64,000 nucleotides of DNA from Pseudomonas mandelii (GTDB lineage Bacteria; Pseudomonadota; Gammaproteobacteria; Pseudomonadales; Pseudomonadaceae): assembly GCF_900106065.1 (NCBI RefSeq), contig NZ_LT629796.1, positions 6,238,501 to 6,302,500 of the forward strand, given 5' to 3'. A program made the translations under genes and the position numbers. Positions 36,278 through 44,016 of this stretch are shown in pieces. The notes under the pieces are model-generated. The model ran no database searches. It had not been told where the DNA came from and saw nothing but the letters and a program-made list of their open reading frames with translations. Every line of letters begins with the position of its first letter. The stretch's first letter is position 1.

Positions 36278-37171
36278 ATGCGTTTACGTCATATCGAAGT
36301 GATCCACGCGCTCTTGCAGACCGGTCATCTGGGCACCGCCGCCGAATGGCTGCAGTTGCCGGTGGCCGAGGTCGAAGGCATTTTGCGCGATGCCGAGGAT
36401 CAGTTGGGATTCATGCTGTTTTCCAGCGTGCGTGGACGTTTGCAGGCGACGCGCGAGGCGCGGGAGCTGCAGGTTGAAATCGCCCGCGTGTATGACGCGC
36501 TTGAACCGGTCCAGCGCCTGGCCAGCAGCCTCAAGCAGTATCAGGCGCACCCGCTGCGCATCATATGCACCCCGCCGCTGGCCCAGCAGTTATTGCCCCA
36601 CAGCATCGCCGCCCTGCGCCGACGCCTTCCCGATGCGGCTTGCACCCTGCTGAGCCAACCCACCCGCGAGATCGTCAGAAGCCTGCTGCTGCGTGAAAGC
36701 GATCTGGGGCTGAGCCTGCACGATCCCGACCACGCCGACATTTATTGCCAAGTGATTGCCCAAGGCAAGCTCCAGCTGTTGGCGCCCCATGGCTGGCTGC
36801 AACCGAAACAGAAGTACATTTCGTTGCAGGACCTGGCCGGCCAGTCGATGGTTGGCCTGGAAGGTCATGATCCGCTAAGCCCGGCGCTCGATAACAAATT
36901 GCATGCCTTGCGCCCTGCCCCGGTCATCCAGACGCGGGTGCAGACCCATCAGATGATGCGCAGCATGGTCGAGGCCGGCGAAGGCCTGGCGATTGTCGAC
37001 CCCTTCACCGCCCTTGGGGCCAAGTCGAGCGGCCTGGATGCCTGCCCCTTGGCGCCTGCGGTGCCGATCAGCCTCTATGCCCTGACCTTGAAGAACGGCG
37101 AGCCCATGCCCGCCGTTCAGGTGCTGCTGGACATCCTCACGGAACAAGCCGTGGCGATGTTGTCGAGCTGA
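36278..37171 (+). CDS. LysR family transcriptional regulator
   Basis: A 297-aa protein with an N-terminal winged helix (MRLRHIEVIHALLQTGHLGT, about 1-60) and a C-terminal periplasmic-binding-protein-like effector domain (about 88-290). The helix-turn-helix is somewhat divergent (AAEWLQLPVAEVEGILRDAE). Its 3' end overlaps the convergent GNAT gene by 35 bases, which limits terminator space. The target is unknown; the opposed GNAT-decarboxylase operon is a candidate. Confidence 0.85.
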   Translation: MRLRHIEVIHALLQTGHLGTAAEWLQLPVAEVEGILRDAEDQLGFMLFSSVRGRLQATREARELQVEIARVYDALEPVQRLASSLKQYQAHPLRIICTPPLAQQLLPHSIAALRRRLPDAACTLLSQPTREIVRSLLLRESDLGLSLHDPDHADIYCQVIAQGKLQLLAPHGWLQPKQKYISLQDLAGQSMVGLEGHDPLSPALDNKLHALRPAPVIQTRVQTHQMMRSMVEAGEGLAIVDPFTALGAKSSGLDACPLAPAVPISLYALTLKNGEPMPAVQVLLDILTEQAVAMLSS

Positions 37172-37769
37172 GCGGGTTTTCCAGCGGATTATCGAACAGG
37201 CGATACCAGAACAGCGCGACTTCGGCGGTGTTCGGGTCGATGCCGCGATAACGCAGATGATCGATCCCGCCTATCACGAAACCACAGCGCTCATAGAGTC
37301 GACAGGCGCCCAGATTGTTGTTCTGGGTTTCGAGCATGATGCCCGGCAACTTCTTCTTGCGACTCCAGAACTGCGCCACATCCAGCAACGCCTTGGCCAC
37401 ACCGTGACGGCGCGCTGGCGCATGCACGGCCAACTCGTCGATATGGGCAAAGCCGTTCCAGTTGGTGCTGACCACCAGATGACCGACGGGCTCGTCATCG
37501 AGATAGGCCATGAACACCGCACTGTCGGCGGCATCGCGAAAACTGCTGAACTCCTCGGGATCAATCCCGTAGCACTTTCGATAAGGGGTGATCGGCGTGA
37601 CCCGCCACTGCTCCACCGGTTTGCCGATTTCAGCTGCACCATAGGCCGCGACTTCAAAACTGAAATCGCTGCCCCAGATATAGGGCGCAAACCCCTCATC
37701 GGCGACACGCACCGAGAGGCCTGGGTATTTGGGATTCATGATCGGCTGCATGCTGGGAAAGGTCCTCAT
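37137..37769 (-). CDS. GNAT N-acetyltransferase, streptothricin-acetyltransferase-like
   Basis: About 210 aa. The acetyl-CoA site is seen as HIDELAVHAPARRHGVAKAL (the R/Q-x-x-G-x-G/A loop) and LETQNNNLGACRLYERCGF. The spacing and these motifs resemble the Sat/nourseothricin acetyltransferases, which acetylate a beta-lysine amino group. I chose the ATG at 37769 because it overlaps the decarboxylase stop (ATGA); ATGs at 37751 and 37739 are alternatives. Coupling to an amino-acid decarboxylase suggests the native substrate may be a diamine or lysine-like compound; antibiotic resistance is not proven. Confidence 0.8.
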   Translation of the reverse strand: MRTFPSMQPIMNPKYPGLSVRVADEGFAPYIWGSDFSFEVAAYGAAEIGKPVEQWRVTPITPYRKCYGIDPEEFSSFRDAADSAVFMAYLDDEPVGHLVVSTNWNGFAHIDELAVHAPARRHGVAKALLDVAQFWSRKKKLPGIMLETQNNNLGACRLYERCGFVIGGIDHLRYRGIDPNTAEVALFWYRLFDNPLENPLSSTTSPRLVP

Positions 37770-40021
37770 TCCTTGATGCAATCGACGGTGTAATGCCGTC
37801 CATTGCCCTCGTCTTCGTGTTGCAGTCCGTGCACATCAACGACAAACCCGGGGAAGCTGCTGTCAAACGTGCGAGCAAACGACAGGTAATCAATGATCGA
37901 CCGGGTCGACTCGGTGAACCGCTCCCCCGGCATGATCAGCGGGATGCCGGGTGGGTACGGCACCAGCATCACCGCGGCAATTCGCCCTTCCAGGGCATCA
38001 ATCGACACTGCCTCCACCTCTCCCCGCACCAAATGATCATAGGCGTCAGCCGGCTTCATGGCGATTTCCGGCAACACGGTGTACATGCGCTTGAGGTGTT
38101 TGGCCGTGGCATTGCTGCGATAACAGGCGTGCAGTTGATCGCACAGATCCCGCAAACCCATGCCCTGATAACGCGCGACGTTCTGTTGCGCCACGCATGG
38201 CAGGCACGTCGCCAGACTGACATTGGCGTCGTAACTGCGCTTGAACTCCAACAATTCGGTCAGCAACGTGCTCCATTTGCCCTTGGTGATGCCCATCGAG
38301 AACAGCACCAGGAATGAATAGAGGCCGGTCTTCTCGACCACCAGCCCGCGCTCCCAAAGGAACTTGCTGACCACGGCCGCCGGAATCCCGCGTTCGCTCA
38401 GCGCACCGCCCGCCGTCAGGCCAGGCATCACCAAGGTGACTTTGATCGGATCAAGCAACACGTAATCGTCAGTCACCCCACCAAAGCCATGCCAGTCCGC
38501 GTCGGGTTGCAGCAGCCAGTCTTCGGTGACCACGCGCTCGATGCCTTCCACCGACGGTGGCTGCCAGATGGAAAACCACCAGTCGTCCGCAGCGATGTGC
38601 TGGCGCAGATTGGCCAGCGCCCGGCGAAAACTCAGGGCTTCGTCGAACATCTCCTGCAACAGCGAACGCCCGGCCGGGCCTTCCATCATCGCCGATGCCA
38701 CGTCCAGCGAAGCGATGATGCTGTACTGCGGCGACGTCGAGATGTGCATCATGAACGCTTCATTGAAGCGATCGCGATCCAGTTGCCGCGCACCTCCGTC
38801 CTGGACATGAATCATCGAGGCCTGGCTGAACGCGGCCAACAGTTTGTGTGTGGAATGCGTGGTGAATACCAGCGGGCTGTCTTCGCTACGGGACGTGCCC
38901 ATGCCATAACGACCGGCGAAAAACTCGTGGAACGCCGCGTAGGCGTACCAGGCCTCGTCGAAATGCAGGACCTCGACGCTGTTGCCCAGGCTCTGCTTGA
39001 TCAGTTCGGCGTTGTAGCAAAGGCCATCGTAGGTCGAATTGGTCACCACGGCCAACTTGACCTTGAGCTCACGCCCCTGGGTCAGCGGGCTGGCGTCGAT
39101 CTTTGCCTGAATCGATTCGCGGCTGAACTCGCTCAGCGGAATCGGTCCGATGATCCCCAGCTCATTGCGTTCCGGGCACAGGTACAACGGAATCGCGCCG
39201 GTCATGATGATCGAGTGCAGTACAGACTTGTGGCAGTTGCGGTCCACCAGCACCAGGTCATCGCGAGCGACCATCGAATGCCAGACGATCTTGTTGGCAG
39301 TCGAGGTGCCATTGATCACGAAAAAGGTGTGATCGGCGCCGAAATTGCGCGCCGCCCTGGCTTCCGCTTCAGCGAGCGGGCCGGTGTGATCGAGCAAGGA
39401 ACCCAGTTCCGGCACCGACACCGACAAGTCCGAACGCAGGGTGTTTTCCCCGAAAAACTGGTGAAACGCCTGCCCCACCGGGCTCTTGTGATACGCCACG
39501 CCACCGCCATGGCCGGGTGTGTGCCAGGAATAGTTGGAATCGGCGGTGTGTTGCACCAGCGCCTTGAAAAACGGCGGAAGCAAACCATCCAGGTATTTAC
39601 GGGCCGCCCGGGCCACTTGCCGCGCCAGAAAGGGCACGGTGTCTTCGAACAGATAGAGAATGCCGCGCAGTTGATTGAGTTCGGCCATGGCATCGGCCGG
39701 GGCGTTTTCCAGCGTGACCTGTTCGCCCAGCGCAAAGATCGGCAAGTCCGGCGCCCGCACTCGCGCCAGGCCGATCAGCTCGGCCATATTGTGTAACAAA
39801 TGAGAGTGGGCGCTGGCGTCTTCGGCGGCGATCAACATGCAGGAAAGGCCGTGATGGGTCGAAGCGACCAGCCGCCCTTCGGTGTAGTCCACCGCCGAAA
39901 CGATGCTGAAGCCTTCCTGCTCCAGTTCCCGGGCGATGCCACGCACGCGATCACCGGCGACGGTGTCGGCCTTGATGTCGCGATGCACGATCAAGACCGG
40001 GAATTTCAAATCTTTATACAT
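37766..40021 (-). CDS. Orn/Lys/Arg decarboxylase, fold type I PLP enzyme
   Basis: A 751-aa enzyme with the N-terminal 'wing' flavodoxin-like domain (about 1-125), the PLP-binding core and a C-terminal domain, as in biodegradative lysine, ornithine and arginine decarboxylases. Landmarks are SWHTPGHGGG, DHTFFVINGTSTANK, the cofactor aspartate in LHFDEAWYAY and the Schiff-base lysine in STHKLL. It converts a basic amino acid to a diamine (cadaverine, putrescine or agmatine) using protons, which helps acid tolerance and polyamine supply. The substrate cannot be fixed by eye. The stop is coupled to the GNAT start. Confidence 0.9.
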   Translation of the reverse strand: MYKDLKFPVLIVHRDIKADTVAGDRVRGIARELEQEGFSIVSAVDYTEGRLVASTHHGLSCMLIAAEDASAHSHLLHNMAELIGLARVRAPDLPIFALGEQVTLENAPADAMAELNQLRGILYLFEDTVPFLARQVARAARKYLDGLLPPFFKALVQHTADSNYSWHTPGHGGGVAYHKSPVGQAFHQFFGENTLRSDLSVSVPELGSLLDHTGPLAEAEARAARNFGADHTFFVINGTSTANKIVWHSMVARDDLVLVDRNCHKSVLHSIIMTGAIPLYLCPERNELGIIGPIPLSEFSRESIQAKIDASPLTQGRELKVKLAVVTNSTYDGLCYNAELIKQSLGNSVEVLHFDEAWYAYAAFHEFFAGRYGMGTSRSEDSPLVFTTHSTHKLLAAFSQASMIHVQDGGARQLDRDRFNEAFMMHISTSPQYSIIASLDVASAMMEGPAGRSLLQEMFDEALSFRRALANLRQHIAADDWWFSIWQPPSVEGIERVVTEDWLLQPDADWHGFGGVTDDYVLLDPIKVTLVMPGLTAGGALSERGIPAAVVSKFLWERGLVVEKTGLYSFLVLFSMGITKGKWSTLLTELLEFKRSYDANVSLATCLPCVAQQNVARYQGMGLRDLCDQLHACYRSNATAKHLKRMYTVLPEIAMKPADAYDHLVRGEVEAVSIDALEGRIAAVMLVPYPPGIPLIMPGERFTESTRSIIDYLSFARTFDSSFPGFVVDVHGLQHEDEGNGRHYTVDCIKE

Positions 40022-40172
40022 GAGGCTCAGTGTCCTGAGGCTGCAGACCGTGGCCTGCCAATATGCTCAGGGTAGAGGGTTGAAGCGGATGTGGCGAGCG
40101 ACGATGCCCTGAAGCGGGTCAATGAGTGCACCATCATGTGGCCATCAACTCTCCAACATTCAGCAGGACTAC

Positions 40173-40200
40173 TTGTGGCAAGGAAGCGCTCTCGCCACAA
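40173..40200. terminator. Short hairpin after dnaQ
   Basis: TTGTGGC and GCCACAA pair across a 14-base loop, just beyond the dnaQ stop on its strand. It resembles half of a REP unit and may act as a weak terminator. Confidence 0.35.
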
Positions 40201-40224
40201 AAGCCCTGTTACATCTAATTCGCC

Positions 40225-41001
40225 TCAAGCCTGCGCCTTGGCCTCGACCAACTGCTGCCACAGCGACGGGGCGCCGGCGGACTTGGCGATGGCTTCCAGG
40301 CGTACCACGTGCCGGGCCAGGTCATCTTCGCTGGCGGGGATGATCCGGGTCGGCTGGCGGTCGGCCGGCAAGCGGCGGATTTCGGTGGCGGAGTTGTCAG
40401 CGCCTTCGCCGGAACCGTTGCCGTCGGACGCATTACCGGCCAGTGACAGGCTGGTCTGGCCGCCGGTCATGGTCAGGTAAACGTCGGCGAGGATCTCGGA
40501 GTCGAGCAAGGCGCCGTGAAGTTCACGGCCAGAGTTGTCGACACCATAACGTTTGCACAACGCATCGAGGCTGTTGCGCTGCCCCGGGTGACGTTCCCGG
40601 GCCATCATCAGGGTGTCGAGGATCGAGCAGTGTTGCGTGATATCCGCACGGTCGTGCTGGCCCATCAGGGCGAATTCGTTGTTGATGAAGCCAACGTCGA
40701 ACGCCGCGTTATGGATGATCAGCTGCGCGCCTTTGATGAATTCGAAAAACTCATCGGCCACTTCAGTGAACCGCGGTTTGCCCACCAGGAATTCGTTGGT
40801 AATGCCGTGGACGCCGATGGCGCCTTCGTCACTCTCGCGATCCGGTTGCAGGTAAACGTGGAAATGCCGGCCCGTCAGGCGCCGACCGATCAACTCGACA
40901 CAACCGATTTCGATAATCCGGTGGCCGTCGGTCACCGGCATGCCGGTGGTTTCGGTATCGAGTACTACCATCCTGTTAGCTACACTTTTGTAAATCGTCA
41001 T
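40225..41001 (-). CDS. dnaQ: DNA polymerase III epsilon subunit, altered N terminus
   Basis: The 258-aa proofreading 3'-5' exonuclease of the replicase. Exo I is VVLDTETTG, Exo II HNAAFDVGF, and Exo III HGALLDSEILADVY; a C-terminal clamp/alpha-binding tail follows a Gly/Asp/Ser-rich linker. The first ten residues (MTIYKSVANR) do not look like the usual Pseudomonas start, which from memory is a short M-x-x-R before SVVLDTETTG. The recombinase island begins directly upstream, and AGAGG nine bases before the ATG could be supplied by it. An internal ATG at 40971 (MVVLD) is an alternative start. The protein is otherwise intact and should be functional. Confidence 0.93.
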   Translation of the reverse strand: MTIYKSVANRMVVLDTETTGMPVTDGHRIIEIGCVELIGRRLTGRHFHVYLQPDRESDEGAIGVHGITNEFLVGKPRFTEVADEFFEFIKGAQLIIHNAAFDVGFINNEFALMGQHDRADITQHCSILDTLMMARERHPGQRNSLDALCKRYGVDNSGRELHGALLDSEILADVYLTMTGGQTSLSLAGNASDGNGSGEGADNSATEIRRLPADRQPTRIIPASEDDLARHVVRLEAIAKSAGAPSLWQQLVEAKAQA

Positions 41002-41005
41002 CGCA
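40965..41005. other. Probable left boundary of genomic island
   Basis: Host-like dnaQ coding sequence gives way here to AT-richer DNA. The switch falls in the first codons of dnaQ, and the usual upstream neighbour in Pseudomonas (rnhA, divergent) is absent. The exact crossover base cannot be placed without an uninterrupted relative. Confidence 0.55.
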
Positions 41006-41121
41006 TCACCGCCTCTGAATAACAGGCAAATCTTAACATAGCGTCAGAAAAACGCCTCAAGTGCTGAGGAGCAGGTGTAAACAGCAATCGACATTCTCTT
41101 CCACTACGCAGAGATGTAAAT

Positions 41122-42333
41122 ATGAACTATACGCTCAAGACCTTTGTTGCAAGAGATGGCGAACGGTTCTCTCAACTCTATGAAGCTAATGCCTCTGGCT
41201 TCCCCTTGTTTTATCCGACAGCTTTCATCGCCCGCTCAATCAGGCCATCCACTACGCACGAAACCCAAAAGGTCTACCTTGCAGCAATCAAGAGAGTCTG
41301 TGAGTGGGAAACCAGCAGATACATCGACCTAGCCAAACGCTTTCATAGCCGTAAGTTTCTTAGCGCTGCTGAGATTGATGACCTTACAAATTGTCTGCGT
41401 GCAAGTAAGTTGACCAGCAAGGCTAGTGTCATCAGCAACGCAAAGTACAACACTTATGTTGTATACGCTGCAGGATACATCCGATGGCTCACCCATGAGG
41501 TAATAACAGACTCAAATACGCACGAAGTCAGAGATGCTGTTGAGGCGCAAAACACAATGCTTTTGGAAAAAAAGAAGCGCAAAGTCGGATCAAAAGCTGC
41601 ACGCGAGCAGCGTATCGTAAGTTTGAGCCTGCCTAACGAAACTCGTAGCAGGCTGTTGGACCTGTTTGATCAGCCCTTTGAGGGCGTTCGACAAGCACAA
41701 AATTTTGGCCACAGATTACGCAACATTTTGATGCTACGAGTTCTTTACGAAACCGGAATGCGATTCGGTGAGCTGCTAAGCCTAAAACTTAAGCACTTAA
41801 TCGAAGCCAGTGGCATCGATAGCGCCTACTTGGACATCGAGCGCAACCACCATGATGAATTTGACGCTCGACTGCATCAGCCAGTCGCCAAAACTCAGGG
41901 GCGTAGAGTTCCGATATCGGAAAACTTAGAAGAACAGCTGATTAACTATCGAGACAATTGGCGGGCTGAAGTACCGCATGTCGGATTTTCTGAGGAGACC
42001 TTTATTTTTATAGTCCATCGCGGAGGACGCAGCCAAGGTCAAGCACTACCCAAGACGGCATTCAGTACAGGACTTACTAATCTCAAGCAGATGTTTGGAG
42101 CACTAAAACCCCTTCACCCCCACCTACTACGGCACGACTGGAATTATCGATTTTCAAAGCACGCAGATAGAGAAGGTATGTCTTTTGAAGAAGAAAGAAC
42201 CCTGAGAGAACAACTAATGGGTTGGGTACCAGGCTCACACATGTCAACACGTTACAACCGCCGCCATATTGAAGAAAAATCACATGTAATTGGCCGCAAA
42301 ATTGCTTCCGACACTGCAAGGATTTTACAATGA
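41122..42333 (+). CDS. Tyrosine recombinase 1 of a recombinase trio (TnpA-like)
   Basis: A 403-aa site-specific recombinase. The C-terminal catalytic domain shows the first Arg in ETGMRFGELL (about 214), a Lys in KTQGRRVPIS, HLLRH (about 334-338) and the nucleophile tyrosine candidate in STRYNRRHIEE (about 378), so the active site looks complete. The N-terminal part would be the core-binding domain. It is the first gene of a nearly contiguous set; its stop overlaps the next start by 4 bases. Its size and position match TnpA of Tn554-like elements and, by layout, the Gamma-Mobile-Trio recombinase. The AT content is higher than in the core genes. Confidence 0.85.
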   Translation: MNYTLKTFVARDGERFSQLYEANASGFPLFYPTAFIARSIRPSTTHETQKVYLAAIKRVCEWETSRYIDLAKRFHSRKFLSAAEIDDLTNCLRASKLTSKASVISNAKYNTYVVYAAGYIRWLTHEVITDSNTHEVRDAVEAQNTMLLEKKKRKVGSKAAREQRIVSLSLPNETRSRLLDLFDQPFEGVRQAQNFGHRLRNILMLRVLYETGMRFGELLSLKLKHLIEASGIDSAYLDIERNHHDEFDARLHQPVAKTQGRRVPISENLEEQLINYRDNWRAEVPHVGFSEETFIFIVHRGGRSQGQALPKTAFSTGLTNLKQMFGALKPLHPHLLRHDWNYRFSKHADREGMSFEEERTLREQLMGWVPGSHMSTRYNRRHIEEKSHVIGRKIASDTARILQ

Positions 42334-44012
42334 ATGGAAAAATATCTTTGCCAGCACACCCCCCATTATTTGACCTCGATCTCAACCGTACTACGCGCCC
42401 CAGCGCTCAGTGCGGAGCGTTTTATTGGGATGGGGATACATGTGTTCAGATTGGTCAGAATAGATTCAACATGGAAAAAGCCCTGTCCAACTTGAACCCC
42501 ACGCTCGTACCGTCATTAAAACATCACTTAATATCTTTCACGGCACAATGTGACTATGCGCCAGCTAGCTATGGCAATCTCATCTCAGCGTTTCGAAAAG
42601 CTCTACTTACATATCCTACCAGCTCGTTCGACTCTTGCTGGATAGCTAAAGCACTAACAGTCCCAACATTCCATAGAATCAAGAACAGAATCTTATGTTT
42701 TTTCTTACATTGGCTGGAACGCGACAACGTCATGATTGATCAGAGCGCTTTAAGTTTGCTGAATGGTAGTGCCGCCCATCTCTCAGCCCCGCGCAATGTG
42801 CTTTCAGACGATCCAAATAAAAGCTGGCTTACCAACGAGGAATATGATGATCTGCTCAGCGTAGTATGGAATAATTATGACAGTGGCAAATCCAGCACTC
42901 AAGTTACGCTCATCAAGCTTCTTTCAATGCAATATGCACGTAGACCTGTACAGATTGCGAACCTAAAAATTGGCGACATTCAAGAAAACGACGGCTCGGA
43001 TAAAATGAGCCCTATAGGGAAAGTCATTCTCTTCCCTGGCAGCAAGGACAAGGGAGCAGAAATAGGTTTTCGTGATAGCAAATTTGAGCCTCACTCTATG
43101 GCCGATCACTTGTGGAACTTATGCCATCTTCAATATCTTGAAGCAAGAGCGCTTTACGAAGAGACTCTGGGTCTTTCTCTTACTGATGATCAACTGAAAA
43201 AATTGCCTCTGTTTTGCAGCGAATTCCGAGTCAGGCAGTCTCGGCAACTCATTGAAGGCCAAAATCGACTCAGCCTTTTGAGGAATCTAGACAGCGAGCT
43301 TTTTCATCTACGACGAGAAAGCGTATCTAAAATTCTCACTTGGGAAAATAATTTTCCGACTTGCGAATATGGTGAGGCAAAGATTAAATACTCGTTACAG
43401 CAGCCTCCCACCAGTCCACGTACTGGACGGACAATGGTTGTCACTGCCACGCGTATGCGCCATACCCGGGCGCGACAACTCGCCCGACAAGGCGTACCAC
43501 TTCACATGCTGTCTCACTGGCTAGGTCACACGTCTGAACAAACTTTAGTTGCCTACTACAACGACCCTGCGGAACAAGCGCGGCAACTCGATGAAACAAT
43601 GGCACCTGCTCTGGCCCCATTCGCAATGGCTTTTACGGGAACCCTGATCGACTCAGCAGATCAGGCCACTCGAGCCAACGACCAAACCAGCAAGTTGGAA
43701 TTCGCTCGCGCTGGATTGCTAAAAACAGTCGGTCACTGCGGAAAATTCAGTTTCTGCGCGACAACCTCTGTGCCGATTCCCTGTTATCGCTGTAGGTATT
43801 TCGAACCTTTGGTGGATGCGCCACATCAAGAGGTATTGGATGCGTTGGAACAGCGACAAACCGCGGAACAACAAGCGTTCAAAATCGGAGGGCTGCGAAA
43901 TATATTGATACCTATAGATCTATCAGCAGACATACGCGCTGTCAAAAGCTGCATTGGACGCTGCAATGCACGCAATGCACGCAATGCACGCAATGCAGCG
44001 AGTGAGAAATGA
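42330..44012 (+). CDS. Tyrosine recombinase-like protein 2, modified active site
   Basis: A 560-aa protein with a recombinase catalytic domain: Arg in QYARRPVQIANL (about 208), then TRMRHTRARQLARQG (about 373-387), HWLGHTSEQTL and tyrosines in VAYYNDP (about 408). Where HxxR is expected the sequence has TxxR, so one catalytic histidine is replaced; the other signature residues remain. The C terminus has cysteine pairs (HCGKFSFC, PCYRCRYF) suited to zinc binding and ends in an NAR repeat encoded by 9-bp units. It overlaps gene 1 by ATGA and is followed by gene 3 after 4 bases. It may be an accessory subunit. Confidence 0.8.
   Translation: MNGKISLPAHPPLFDLDLNRTTRPSAQCGAFYWDGDTCVQIGQNRFNMEKALSNLNPTLVPSLKHHLISFTAQCDYAPASYGNLISAFRKALLTYPTSSFDSCWIAKALTVPTFHRIKNRILCFFLHWLERDNVMIDQSALSLLNGSAAHLSAPRNVLSDDPNKSWLTNEEYDDLLSVVWNNYDSGKSSTQVTLIKLLSMQYARRPVQIANLKIGDIQENDGSDKMSPIGKVILFPGSKDKGAEIGFRDSKFEPHSMADHLWNLCHLQYLEARALYEETLGLSLTDDQLKKLPLFCSEFRVRQSRQLIEGQNRLSLLRNLDSELFHLRRESVSKILTWENNFPTCEYGEAKIKYSLQQPPTSPRTGRTMVVTATRMRHTRARQLARQGVPLHMLSHWLGHTSEQTLVAYYNDPAEQARQLDETMAPALAPFAMAFTGTLIDSADQATRANDQTSKLEFARAGLLKTVGHCGKFSFCATTSVPIPCYRCRYFEPLVDAPHQEVLDALEQRQTAEQQAFKIGGLRNILIPIDLSADIRAVKSCIGRCNARNARNARNAASEK
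43963..43998 (+). repeat. Four 9-bp tandem units inside recombinase 2
   Basis: GCAATGCAC repeats in phase (the last unit ends in G), encoding an Asn-Ala-Arg run near the C terminus. Because units are multiples of 3, gain or loss changes length without frameshift. The units also create alternative in-frame ATG codons for the next gene in another frame. Confidence 0.85.
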
Positions 44013-44016
44013 ACTT

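Noticed and set aside
40022..41121. tRNA gene as island attachment site
   Set aside because: No cloverleaf or tRNA-like sequence is visible near the island edge; the junction falls in dnaQ.
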